DNA from: Mesorhizobium sp. M1D.F.Ca.ET.043.01.1.1
GTDB taxonomy: Bacteria > Pseudomonadota > Alphaproteobacteria > Rhizobiales > Rhizobiaceae
Reading direction: 5' to 3'
NCBI RefSeq assembly: GCF_003952385.1
Contig: NZ_CP034444.1
Span: forward strand, 6,585,001 to 6,649,000
DNA length: 64,000 nucleotides
The notes under the pieces are model-generated. The model was not told where the DNA came from. It did not search any database and saw nothing but the letters and a program-made list of their open reading frames with translations. Positions 25,049-31,501 of the stretch are shown in pieces (position 1 is the first letter of the stretch; every line of letters begins with the position of its first letter). The position numbers were made by a program, and so were the translations under genes.

Positions 25049-25501
25049 TCAGCAGGTGACCAGATCCGTGTGACCAAAGCCCTTCGAGTAATCGAGCACG
25101 GAAATCACTGAGGGCACCACGCGGAAGATGCGGACCTCGTCCGGCGTCGGCATGGGGCCGGGCAGGGAGTTTTGCGGCGGATATTTCGCAGGCAGCATCC
25201 GCAGAACCTTCTCGGCCTCGGCCTTGTCGGTGACCGGCTGCGCGCGCGCCGCCATGGAGAGCCCGGTAATCTCCATCACTTGCGGCGCGTCGTGGTCGAT
25301 GGTCAATGAAACACGATCGTCTCGCGCGATGTTGGCCGCCTTCTGGCTGTCCAGACCGCAGAGGAAGTAGAGGGTGAAGCCTTCGTTGACGTAGCCGACC
25401 GTCGTGGCCTGCGGCCAGCCGTCCGGCCTCAGCGTTGCAACCGTCATGACCCGATGCTGATCCAAGAGTGTCTGGATCTTGTTTTTGATCTCCTTGTCCA
25501 T
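25049..25501 (-). CDS. Pyridoxamine 5'-phosphate oxidase-family FMN protein
   Basis: A 150-residue split-barrel flavin-binding protein of the PPOX family. The N-terminal VMTVATLRPDGWPQATTVGYV and TLYFLCGLDSQKAANIARDDR are the FMN-binding strands, with VSLTIDHD following. The C-terminus (VRIFRVVPSVISVLDYSKGFGHTD) fits the dimer. Likely a general FMN/F420-type oxidoreductase of the general-stress type rather than true PdxH, since the PdxH substrate motifs are missing. I start at ATG 25501, with GGAGG 5 bases upstream; a second ATG directly before it is possible. Confidence 0.85.
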   Translation of the reverse strand: MDKEIKNKIQTLLDQHRVMTVATLRPDGWPQATTVGYVNEGFTLYFLCGLDSQKAANIARDDRVSLTIDHDAPQVMEITGLSMAARAQPVTDKAEAEKVLRMLPAKYPPQNSLPGPMPTPDEVRIFRVVPSVISVLDYSKGFGHTDLVTC

Positions 25502-25841
25502 CATCGCCTCCAAAATTAATTCTGAAGGCGGCCATAGTACGCATCATGGATAGCTTGGCTTTGACGTGCATCAACGCATGAGCGGCAACGCGCCCCTGGC
25601 CGCGATGTTCGACAGGACGAACACATGACGCCACTCGCTGGCGCTGCGGAACGATCCGGCGCGGCATTCGTTGGATGATCGACCAGGGACGTCGTGCGGC
25701 TAGGCAGACGCTCTCCGAAAATCAGGCGAATGACCGAACCGCATGTGTTGTCCAGCCGGAAGAGGACCTTGGCTGCGATCGAAGCCGGTCCGTGGGCCGT
25801 CGCAGGGCATGGGCCTTGCGGCATCAGCGGAAGGGATCAAT
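25502..25841. other. Intergenic stretch of 340 bases without a supported gene
   Basis: Between the PPOX-family gene and the PEBP gene no start with a good ribosome-binding site and no recognised domain was found. A 102-codon frame on the minus strand has an unusual cysteine- and arginine-rich composition and no family resemblance, so I do not call it. The region presumably holds the two promoters, as the flanking genes are transcribed away from each other. Confidence 0.6.
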
Positions 25842-26312
25842 ATGCCACTGACACTGACAAGTCCGGCGTTCGCCGACGGCGATCCCATCCCCGAGCGTTT
25901 TGCCCGCGATGGTGAAAATGTCTCCCCGCCTCTGAAATGGTCTGGGATCCCTGACGGGACCAGGAGCCTGGTTCTCGTCGTGGACGACCCCGATGCACCA
26001 CGCGGGACGTTCGGCCACTGGGCGGTGTTCAATATTTCGCCCGACGTCGAGCAACTTGCCGAAGGGGAAGACGGGAAGCCGGGAACCGAAGCGCTCCAGC
26101 AGGGGAAGAACGACTTCGGCAACGCCTCCTACGATGGCCCGGCCCCGCCGGTCGGGCACGGAGTTCACCACTATCATTTCCGGCTGGCGGCTCTCGATGT
26201 GCCGAGCCTCGGCATTCCAGGCCAGACCGGAGTCAAGGAAATCTGGAAGGAGGCCCGGCGCCACGCCATCGAGGCGACGGAACTCGTGGGCACGTACGAA
26301 CATGCCGCCTGA
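25842..26312 (+). CDS. YbhB/YbcL-type PEBP (Raf-kinase-inhibitor-like) protein
   Basis: A 156-residue phosphatidylethanolamine-binding-protein family member of the YbhB/YbcL type. The anion-binding site motif VVDDPDAPRGTFGHWAVFNI (D-P-D-A-P and G-x-x-x-H-W) is intact, as is GPAPPVGHGVHHYHFRLAAL. No signal peptide, so cytoplasmic. GGAAGGGA lies 7 bases before ATG 25842. Bacterial members are of unclear role; some bind small anionic ligands. The next gene on the strand is a proline-rich small protein 55 bases downstream. Confidence 0.92.
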   Translation: MPLTLTSPAFADGDPIPERFARDGENVSPPLKWSGIPDGTRSLVLVVDDPDAPRGTFGHWAVFNISPDVEQLAEGEDGKPGTEALQQGKNDFGNASYDGPAPPVGHGVHHYHFRLAALDVPSLGIPGQTGVKEIWKEARRHAIEATELVGTYEHAA

Positions 26313-26367
26313 GTGACGAAGGCTTTCCCCGCCAGGCAGCGCCGGCCGCATCACTCGGGAGCCCGCA

Positions 26368-26604
26368 ATGAACAATCCGAACAATCCCGAACCGATGCCG
26401 GGCTATCCCAATCCTGAGCCTTCCCGGCCTCCAGCTCCCCCGGAAAACCCGCCCGGAGAACCGCCGGGCGTTCCTCCGCCTTCACCCGATCCCATCCCGG
26501 GACCGGGAAGGGGACCTCCAGATATCCCGCCGGATGCGCCACCTGAGATTCCGCCGGAGGAGCCGACATTTCCCAGGCCGACGGCAGAAGAGTTCCGCGC
26601 GTAG
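26368..26604 (+). CDS. Proline-rich small protein (78 aa)
   Basis: A 78-residue protein in which nearly half of the residues are proline, with Glu, Gly and Asp, in runs such as PPAPPENPPGEPPGVPPPS. GGGAG lies 6 bases before ATG 26368. No signal peptide, no cysteine, no recognised domain. Such composition favours an extended, non-globular chain. Support comes from the ribosome-binding site and the long Pro-rich frame; GC-rich DNA can create such frames by chance, so I am only moderately sure. Confidence 0.5.
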   Translation: MNNPNNPEPMPGYPNPEPSRPPAPPENPPGEPPGVPPPSPDPIPGPGRGPPDIPPDAPPEIPPEEPTFPRPTAEEFRA

Positions 26605-26609
26605 CGGTG

Positions 26610-26652
26610 GCGTTGAAGCACGTCGCGACGAAACGGATTCAGGCGACGCGCT
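26610..26652. repeat. Mosaic intergenic repeat, short copy
   Basis: The run GAAGCACGTCGCGACGAAAC followed by GGATTCAGGCGACGCGCTTTA matches the segment at 18671-18706 (AAGCATGTCGCACTGAAACGG then CTTCAGGCAACGCGCTTTA). It lies between convergent genes and lacks the long GCATGTCG hairpin half. Confidence 0.6.
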
Positions 26653-27567
26653 TTACGTCCTTGTTTTGATGCCGCTTCCTTCGATCATGCGGATGACCTG
26701 CTCGATGTCCCCTGGCTCGATGCCGAGTTCCGGCAGCCCCGGCATGCCGCCTGTCGTCACGTTGTCCTGGCGCATGAGATCGACCTGGTTGCGCGTGATA
26801 GGCGGCGTCGGGAGAAATTCCGCTACTCCCGCCAGGGCGCTCCAGGCGGCGAACGGCATGGGCACCAGGATTGGATGAACGCCGCACCTTCGGGCGATCT
26901 CGCGAACCAGCTCCCTGTAACGCAAAATACGAGGACCGCCGACCTCGAACGTAGGCACATCCTGGCTAGGATCGGCGAGCAAGCGGCTCACCGCTTCGGC
27001 GACGTCGCCGACATAGACGGGCTGAAGCCGCGTAGCTCCCTGGCCGAACAGCGGATAGACGGGCAGCAGCCGGACCAGTCGAACAAGCGTCGTGAGAAAA
27101 GCGTCGTCCGGTCCGATCATGACGGCCGAGCGCAGGACAATCGTGTCGGGAAACGAGTTCCTGACCGCGTCCTCCCCGCGCCCGCGTGCCTTGATATACC
27201 TTGATGCGGATCGCGGATCCGCGCCTATCCCGGAGATATGGACAAGCCGTTCGACCCCGGCTTGCCGAGCGGCGCTCGCCAAGTCGGCTGCCGCCGTCAC
27301 GTGCATCCTTTCGAACGTTAAGCCGCCTTGCTCGACATAGAGGCTGACCGCGTTCACCACCGCATCTGATCCGGCAATTGCCGGGCCGATCGATGATCTG
27401 TCCAGAATATCCGCTTTGACCTGTTCGGGCGCTTTCGCTTCCGAGCCGACCGCTGTTACCCGCCGCGCTTGGCGGGACACTGCCCGCACTTCAAAGCCCT
27501 TGTCCAGCAGCCGCTCGACGATCCTGCGGCCGAGGAACCCGGTCCCGCCGAACACAGCTACCCTCAT
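26653..27567 (-). CDS. NDUFA9-like atypical SDR (NAD(P)-binding) protein
   Basis: A 304-residue atypical extended SDR of the complex-I NDUFA9 subunit family. The Rossmann motif is VAVFGGTGFLGRRIVERLL (G-x-x-G-x-x-G). Later blocks: SDAVVNAVSLYVEQGG, VERLVHISGIGADPRSASRYI (with conserved Ser and Y-x-x-x-K replaced by SRYIKAR), DDAFLTTLVRLVRLLPVYPLF and QPVYVGDVAEAVSRLLAD. Members bind NADPH and act in complex I assembly or quinone-related roles; enzymatic activity is unproven. Single gene, convergent with the PEBP/proline-rich genes. Confidence 0.9.
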   Translation of the reverse strand: MRVAVFGGTGFLGRRIVERLLDKGFEVRAVSRQARRVTAVGSEAKAPEQVKADILDRSSIGPAIAGSDAVVNAVSLYVEQGGLTFERMHVTAAADLASAARQAGVERLVHISGIGADPRSASRYIKARGRGEDAVRNSFPDTIVLRSAVMIGPDDAFLTTLVRLVRLLPVYPLFGQGATRLQPVYVGDVAEAVSRLLADPSQDVPTFEVGGPRILRYRELVREIARRCGVHPILVPMPFAAWSALAGVAEFLPTPPITRNQVDLMRQDNVTTGGMPGLPELGIEPGDIEQVIRMIEGSGIKTRT

Positions 27568-27595
27568 CGATGCTCCTCGCGCGTCGCTCCCAAAG

Positions 27596-27686
27596 CGCGC
27601 CGCGATCTTTCAGATCGCTCCATGCGCTTTAGGTTTCTGGTTTGACGCATTTGTCCCGAAACCGGTTCCCACTTTCGGGAGACATG
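27596..27686. repeat. Mosaic intergenic repeat with CCCGAAA hairpin
   Basis: Contains GATCTTTCAGATCGCTCC, then ATGCGCTTTAG and the stem-loop CCCGAAACCGGTTCCCACTTTCGGG. An almost identical element is at 62512-62607 downstream of folK. It begins just upstream of the NDUFA9-like gene. Confidence 0.7.
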
Positions 27687-27699
27687 TTTTGAGGCGCGC

Positions 27700-27869
27700 C
27701 CGCCGCGGCGCCGACGATCGCCTGGCGAGTGCCAGCAGGTCGATGTTGCCGTTTGCAATAAGGCGATCTCCGTCCAATTCGATTTCCGCAGTCTCGAAGG
27801 ATCGAATTCCGATTGACGCTCAAGCTCCAAGGCGATTGCCTCGCGAACCTCCTCTTGCTCCGCAGACAT
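27700..27869 (-). pseudogene. Possible frameshifted small gene
   Basis: From ATG 27869 the frame reads MSAEQEEVREAIALELERQ, a plausible charged helix, but then continues as an unlikely Ser/Arg/Trp-rich chain into the adjacent repeat. In another frame, beginning just at that point, the same DNA reads FETAEIELDGDRLIANGNID and then LLALARRSSAPRR, which looks coding and has GC-rich third positions. A single indel around 27805-27815 would join the halves. I recognise no family. This is weak evidence; it may also be a spurious reading. Confidence 0.3.
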
Positions 27870-27876
27870 GTTCAAA

Positions 27877-28116
27877 TTAGATCGCTGGAACCCATTTCCA
27901 GAACACGCCTTCCATCCTCTCGGGATAGTATTTGAATTCGCATTCGAACCGTCGCCCGTAGCTGGCAGCGGCAGCAAGCGCTGCCTTGCTGACGGGCCGC
28001 ATGCCCGTTCCCGGTGCGAACCAGTCCTCCAGCAGATCGTCGGGCACATAGGCGCCGATCCTCAGCGGCAGTTGTTGCAGGACGACGTCCATTTCCTTCG
28101 GCGGCACCGCGTTCAT
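27877..28116 (-). CDS. Small conserved-looking protein (79 aa)
   Basis: A 79-residue protein from ATG 28116, with a GGAAG site 6 bases upstream. Sequence MNAVPPKEMDVVLQQLPLRI, then GAYVPDDLLEDWFAPGTGMR and a C-terminus with FECEFKYYPERMEGVFWKWV. The mix of aromatic and charged residues and normal codon use argue for a folded, real protein. I recognise no domain. It ends 7 bases before the start of the possible frameshifted gene and may once have been co-transcribed with it. Confidence 0.65.
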   Translation of the reverse strand: MNAVPPKEMDVVLQQLPLRIGAYVPDDLLEDWFAPGTGMRPVSKAALAAAASYGRRFECEFKYYPERMEGVFWKWVPAI

Positions 28117-28226
28117 TCGCTTCCCGCTCCTCGCTGATGCGGTGAATTTGAAGTTCCCGCGATTCCACGCACTAGTGAACTGCGTTCTCGGTCTGGAGTT
28201 CCATGAGCCGGCCGGAAACCGCTTCT

Positions 28227-28479
28227 TCCCTTCTCCCCTTTGTGGGAGAAGGTGGCCGCGAAGCGGCCGGATGAGGGATGCTCCAGCTTGGCGCAGACCT
28301 TGCCGGCTTGAGGCGCAGCAAGATCGCCAGCGTCTCACTCCGCCGGAACACCCTCATCCGTCTCGGCGCTACGCGCCGATCCACCACCCGGCCCGTCGCA
28401 GGCTCCGTGCGTTCGAAGCTCGAAAAGCCAAGCAGTTAGCTTTTCGCCCGCTACGCGGACCGCTTCTCACCCCACAAGG
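28227..28479. repeat. RIME-type mosaic repeat, interrupted by the ISAs1-type element
   Basis: Starts with CCCTTCTCCCCTTTGTGGG and contains GGCCGCGAAGCGGCCGGATG, GAACACCCTCATCCGTCTC and GCGCTACGCGCCGATCCACC, the same modules as at 18196-18334, followed by a distal part (TTCGCCCGCTACGCGGACC to CACCCCACAAGG). The last outer arm resumes after the insertion sequence at 29635-29655 (CCCCACAAGGGGAGAAGGAG). Confidence 0.75.
28470..28479 (+). repeat. Left target-site duplication of the ISAs1-type element
   Basis: CCCCACAAGG here is repeated exactly at 29635-29644, directly outside both terminal inverted repeats. A 10-bp duplication is within the range known for the ISAs1 family. Confidence 0.9.
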
Positions 28480-29634
28480 CAGGGGAATCGCATATGGCTT
28501 TTTGGGACTTGAAGTTGGCCTGAGAAGGGATTCTTTGGGCAGGCAGTCGAACGAGGGAGAGACTGCCATTTCCAGCCTTGAGAGCTATTTCGGCGCGCTA
28601 CCCGATCCGCGCGCCGGCAATGCCACGCATCGGCTTGGCGATTTGATCGTGATGATGATCGCGGCGAGCCTGTGCGGGGCGAGCAATGCGACGGAGTTCT
28701 CGTTGTTCGCGCAAGAGCGCAAGCAGGCGCTGTCGCGGTTGATCGCGTATGAGGTGGCGCCCAGCCACGATACCTTCTCGCGGCTGCTGCGGCTGCTCGA
28801 TCCGGAGGCGTTCAGCCGTGCCTTTGCCGCCTTTGCCGCGGGCTTCGCGCGGGCGTGTGAGGAAGTGGTCTCGCTCGACGGCAAGGCGCTGCGGCGAGCC
28901 TACGAGAAAGGCCTTGCAGCCAGTCCTCCCCTGACGGTGTCGGCTTTTGCCGCCGAGACGCGGCTATGTTTGGCGGCGGTCTCGCCCGGCGAGGAAGAGA
29001 ATGAGGTCGAGGCCGCCCTCAAAGTCATCGAACTTATTGATCTTACTGGACGATTGGTCACAGCCGATGCGCTCCACTGTCACACGCGCATGGCAAAGGC
29101 CATCACCGAACGGGGCGGCGACTACCTGCTCGCGCTCAAAGGCAATCGTCGCCATTGGGTCGGCCACGCCAATCGCCATCTGGCCGAGACCGCCCCCGCA
29201 GTCGCGGAGCGGACCGAAACCAGCCATGGCCGCAGCGAATGGCGCCAAGCCGAGGTCGTGGTATCGGCTGAACCGCTGATGGCCGGCCACAAAGCCTTCA
29301 TCCGCATCACCAGCCGGCGCGACCAGGCCAAGCCGCTGACGCGCCTGTTCATGGCTTCCACCTTGCTGTCACCCCAGCAAGCCCTCGAGCTCACCAGAGC
29401 CCATTGGCAGATCGAGAACGGCCTGCACTGGATGCTGGATGTTCATCTGGACGAGGATCAATCCCGTGCCCGCAAGGACAACGCCCCCGCCAACACCGCC
29501 CTCCTCAACCGCATCGCCAGAAATCTCCTTCAGGCCGCAGATGTCGATAAAGTCCCCATCAGTCACCGCATCAAGAAATGCGCTTGGAATGACGGCTATC
29601 TCATCCAGGCCATCACCCATATGCGATAGCCCTG
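28480..29634 (+). mobile_element. ISAs1-family insertion sequence (1155 bp)
   Basis: Terminal inverted repeats CAGGGGAATCGCATATGG (28480-28497) and, reversed from the right end, CAGGGCTATCGCATATGG (to 29634) match at 16 of 18 positions. A perfect 10-bp target duplication, CCCCACAAGG, flanks the element (28470-28479 and 29635-29644). One transposase gene fills it, with its stop 5 bases from the right end. Boundaries are therefore exact. The clean duplication and uninterrupted gene indicate a fairly recent insertion, into the outer arm of a RIME-type repeat. Confidence 0.95.
28535..29629 (+). CDS. ISAs1-family DDE transposase
   Basis: A transposase of about 364 residues of the ISAs1 family. 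The N-terminal DDE_Tnp_1-associated domain (SSLESYFGALPDPRAGNATH, LGDLIVMMIAASLCGASNA) and the catalytic core are visible: EEVVSLDGKALRRAYEK (first Asp), TGRLVTADALHCHTRMAKAI (second Asp) and ALELTRAHWQIENGLHWMLD (Glu of the Y/HW-x-I-E-N signature). No ATG lies in frame within the element's first 100 bases; TTG 28535 with an AGAAGGGA site is the best start. The frame stays open upstream into the RIME repeat but that is outside the element. Confidence 0.9.
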   Translation: MGRQSNEGETAISSLESYFGALPDPRAGNATHRLGDLIVMMIAASLCGASNATEFSLFAQERKQALSRLIAYEVAPSHDTFSRLLRLLDPEAFSRAFAAFAAGFARACEEVVSLDGKALRRAYEKGLAASPPLTVSAFAAETRLCLAAVSPGEEENEVEAALKVIELIDLTGRLVTADALHCHTRMAKAITERGGDYLLALKGNRRHWVGHANRHLAETAPAVAERTETSHGRSEWRQAEVVVSAEPLMAGHKAFIRITSRRDQAKPLTRLFMASTLLSPQQALELTRAHWQIENGLHWMLDVHLDEDQSRARKDNAPANTALLNRIARNLLQAADVDKVPISHRIKKCAWNDGYLIQAITHMR

Positions 29635-29644
29635 CCCCACAAGG
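29635..29644 (+). repeat. Right target-site duplication of the ISAs1-type element
   Basis: CCCCACAAGG, identical to 28470-28479. It continues into GGAGAAGGAG, the outer arm of the interrupted RIME-type repeat. Confidence 0.9.
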
Positions 29645-29664
29645 GGAGAAGGAGAGGGCGCGCG

Positions 29665-30036
29665 CTATGCCTCGTTGATCATCGCCTCGATGTTGTAGCC
29701 ATCGGGATCGAGCACGAAGCAGGCGTAGTAATTTTCCGCATAGTCCGGACGCGGGCCGGGCGCACCGTTGTCCGCAGCGCCCGCCTCGAGTGCCGCCCGG
29801 TAGAACGCATCGACCTCCGCCTTGCTCTTCACCCGGAAGGCGACATGCAGATGGGTGAGCGGCGGCTTCTCGCCCGTGCTCTGGATCTCGAACAGGCAGC
29901 CATCGCCGACATCGAAGGCCCAGAAGATGCCGTCCTTGCCGAAGGCGAGGCTGAAGCCCAAAGGCGCAAACGCTTTTTCGTAGAAGAGCTTGCTCTTGTC
30001 GAGATCGCTCACTTCGATGGTGATGTGATCGATCAT
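29665..30036 (-). CDS. VOC family (glyoxalase-fold) protein
   Basis: A 123-residue vicinal-oxygen-chelate fold protein. Two beta-alpha-beta-beta-beta modules: MIDHITIEVSDLDKSKLFYE (with the metal-type His) and THLHVAFRVKSKAEVDAFYR (second His), ending ACFVLDPDGYNIEAMIN with the metal-type Glu. So a mononuclear metal site is likely, as in glyoxalase I or extradiol dioxygenases; substrate unknown. I start at ATG 30036; ATG 30042 just upstream is also possible and neither has a strong ribosome-binding site. Confidence 0.9.
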   Translation of the reverse strand: MIDHITIEVSDLDKSKLFYEKAFAPLGFSLAFGKDGIFWAFDVGDGCLFEIQSTGEKPPLTHLHVAFRVKSKAEVDAFYRAALEAGAADNGAPGPRPDYAENYYACFVLDPDGYNIEAMINEA

Positions 30037-30115
30037 GCTCATACTAAGAGGTGTAGCTGGGTGAGCGGTGCTCAACGGTGTCGTGGAACACCGCTCATCA
30101 GCAATGCAATGCAGA

Positions 30116-30280
30116 CTATTTTTTGCGCGACGGCTCGCTTCTTGTGTCACCGTATCCGGGTTTCGGGACTCGCTCTACAGTTGTCGTGTTAGGACGGCGT
30201 TCAGCCTCTTTGACTGTGACAAACTGCCCGGATTTGGAGTCGCGGCCGACGTCGAAGGTTTTACGCTCTTTGTTTGACAT
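30116..30280 (-). CDS. Small basic protein (54 aa), conserved in proteobacteria
   Basis: A 54-residue gene, ATG 30280-30278 to TAG 30118-30116, with GAGGAAAC just upstream. The sequence begins MSNKERKTFDVGRDSKSGQF and continues VTVKEAERRPNTTTVERVPK, ending in a Lys/Arg tail. I know this pattern (FdvGRda.tG.Fv.v.eA..rp.tt.ve) from small unannotated proteins in alphaproteobacteria, often near regulators or toxins, but no function is established. It lies 3' of the XRE/ImmA pair on the same strand, 146 bases beyond the ImmA stop, and could be part of the same accessory patch. Confidence 0.7.
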   Translation of the reverse strand: MSNKERKTFDVGRDSKSGQFVTVKEAERRPNTTTVERVPKPGYGDTRSEPSRKK

Positions 30281-30413
30281 TTTCGTTTCCTCATAGCTGT
30301 CATGCGCCGAAGCTACCTCGACTCCAAGGAAGACGTTCCCCTATAATGACCTTGCTACAGGAGAGGGAAATCAACCTCTTCGCCCCGCGTGGGCTCCGGC
30401 CCTTTCGCGGTAT

Positions 30414-30443
30414 CCAAAGCCGGCTCTAACGAGTCGGCTTTGG
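30414..30443. terminator. Hairpin at the end of the ImmA gene
   Basis: CCAAAGCCGGCTC (30414-30426) pairs with GAGTCGGCTTTGG (30431-30443), with one mismatch, and includes the stop codon of the ImmA-like gene. The minus-strand side has no T run, so Rho-independent function is uncertain; the plus-strand side continues TATTTCAGTTTTG. Confidence 0.5.
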
Positions 30444-31049
30444 TATTTCAGTTTTGTTTTGCAAATGTACGATTGCCGCTCTGACCTGGGGCGGAACTAT
30501 GTGTGGTTCGGAAATTCCAAGATTTTTGAGGCGGTTCTCGGCTGCTGTTCGACTCACGGCGAAGAACGTCATAATTTCCGAAATGTCGGTGAAGTCTCGA
30601 ACAAGGGTTTCCGGCATCAGAAACGCCGCGGCAAACGCGTTGGCCTGCCACTCTGCGCTTGCGTAAGCGGGAAGCTCCTTCATTTTGGAATATCGGGTAG
30701 GAGCCCGATCGAGAGGCACTGCTGACTTGTGAAGAACCAGATGCCCTAGCTCGTGGGCAGCTGTCCATCTGCCGCGTCCGCCGAAGGTTGCTGCAGACTG
30801 ATACGTGGATGCTGATAGAACCACCCGCGGTGGATCGAATTCGGTGTATCCTTCGGCACCGTCCATTTCGTGATCTTCCTTCACGACTAATGCGAAATCG
30901 CCAAACAGCCGCGGCATTTCGTTTTCAAGAACACTCACCATGTCGGGAGCTTGGCAAGTAGTGGATATGCGCAGCGCTTGGCGCCACGCGGCTGCCAATA
31001 TCTCGATTTCGGTACGGCTCTTTGCAGACACGCAATAGTCGTGGCTCAT
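30426..31049 (-). CDS. ImmA/IrrE-family zinc metallopeptidase
   Basis: A 207-residue COG2856 (ImmA/IrrE) protein. The zinc site H-E-x-x-H is in WTAAHELGHLVLHK (about residues 94-107), and the third ligand is expected in the QANAFAAAFLMPE block (about 134-146). ImmA cleaves the partner XRE repressor of ICEBs1, and IrrE of Deinococcus cleaves a repressor after damage. The gene overlaps the upstream XRE regulator by 4 bases (ATGA), the classic arrangement. The likely role is to inactivate that regulator on a signal. Lower GC than the flanking genes suggests acquisition. Confidence 0.9.
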   Translation of the reverse strand: MSHDYCVSAKSRTEIEILAAAWRQALRISTTCQAPDMVSVLENEMPRLFGDFALVVKEDHEMDGAEGYTEFDPPRVVLSASTYQSAATFGGRGRWTAAHELGHLVLHKSAVPLDRAPTRYSKMKELPAYASAEWQANAFAAAFLMPETLVRDFTDISEIMTFFAVSRTAAENRLKNLGISEPHIVPPQVRAAIVHLQNKTEIPKPTR

Positions 31050-31411
31050 CTTTCGTCTCCAGGAAGATCCGCATCAAGTTTTCGAATCTCGTCAGGGGAC
31101 ATCTTATTTATCTTCCTGAACAATCTTCTTGCCAGTGCGGCGCGTTCTTTGTTGATCGGGGTAAATCGAATAACGTTGATGCGAGCATCTGCCAGTGCTT
31201 GTAGGTGTTTTCTCGTGACAAGGTCCAAGTTCAGCCAGTTGCCAAAACTGTCGACGTAACCTTCCGGGACCTGCTTGCCTCCTGTTTCAACAGCAGAGAT
31301 AAACGATGGGGAACACTTGAATTCCTTTGCTTGATCGATCATCCGCAGCTTTCGCGCCATTCTGATTTCTCGGCATGCGGACCCAAATGCCGTCAGAGTT
31401 TTTTCGGACAT
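31046..31411 (-). CDS. XRE-family (Cro/CI-type) transcriptional regulator
   Basis: A 121-residue regulator with an N-terminal helix-turn-helix (about residues 7-60: GSACREIRMARKLRMIDQAK, then SPSFISAVETGGKQVP as recognition helix and after). ATG 31411 has GGAAG 8 bases upstream and is preferred over a start 24 bases earlier. Its stop overlaps the ImmA-like gene. A perfect 18-bp palindrome at 31430-31447 lies 18 bases upstream of the start codon and is the likely auto-operator. The C-terminal half has RFTPINKERAALARRLFRKI, perhaps the cleavable or dimer part. Confidence 0.88.
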   Translation of the reverse strand: MSEKTLTAFGSACREIRMARKLRMIDQAKEFKCSPSFISAVETGGKQVPEGYVDSFGNWLNLDLVTRKHLQALADARINVIRFTPINKERAALARRLFRKINKMSPDEIRKLDADLPGDER

Positions 31412-31429
31412 ATTCTCGCTTCCTTTCTT

Positions 31430-31447
31430 TTTCACCTGCAGGTGAAA
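31430..31447. promoter_or_regulatory. 18-bp palindromic operator upstream of the XRE gene
   Basis: TTTCACCTGCAGGTGAAA is a perfect palindrome 18 bases upstream of the regulator's ATG and 10 bases from the nrdJ terminator's T run. Position and symmetry indicate the regulator's own binding site. A single full operator is seen. Confidence 0.75.
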
Positions 31448-31456
31448 CGCTCCCTC

Positions 31457-31492
31457 AAAAAAACGCCCCCTGCCGCTAGCGCAGTAGGGGGC
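31457..31492 (-). terminator. Rho-independent terminator of nrdJ
   Basis: On the minus strand, GCCCCCT (31492-31486) pairs with AGGGGGC (31471-31465) around a 14-base loop and is followed by GTTTTTTT. It lies 10 bases after the nrdJ stop codon. Read in the same direction it would also shield the XRE gene from nrdJ read-through. Confidence 0.92.
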
Positions 31493-31501
31493 TTGTTGAT
31501 G

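Noticed and set aside
25516..25824. 102-codon minus-strand frame between the PPOX and PEBP genes
   Set aside because: Cysteine/arginine-rich, no family match and no good ribosome-binding site; probably non-coding.
28142..28534. Upstream extension of the ISAs1 transposase frame
   Set aside because: It lies outside the precise element boundary at 28480 and reads through RIME repeat DNA.
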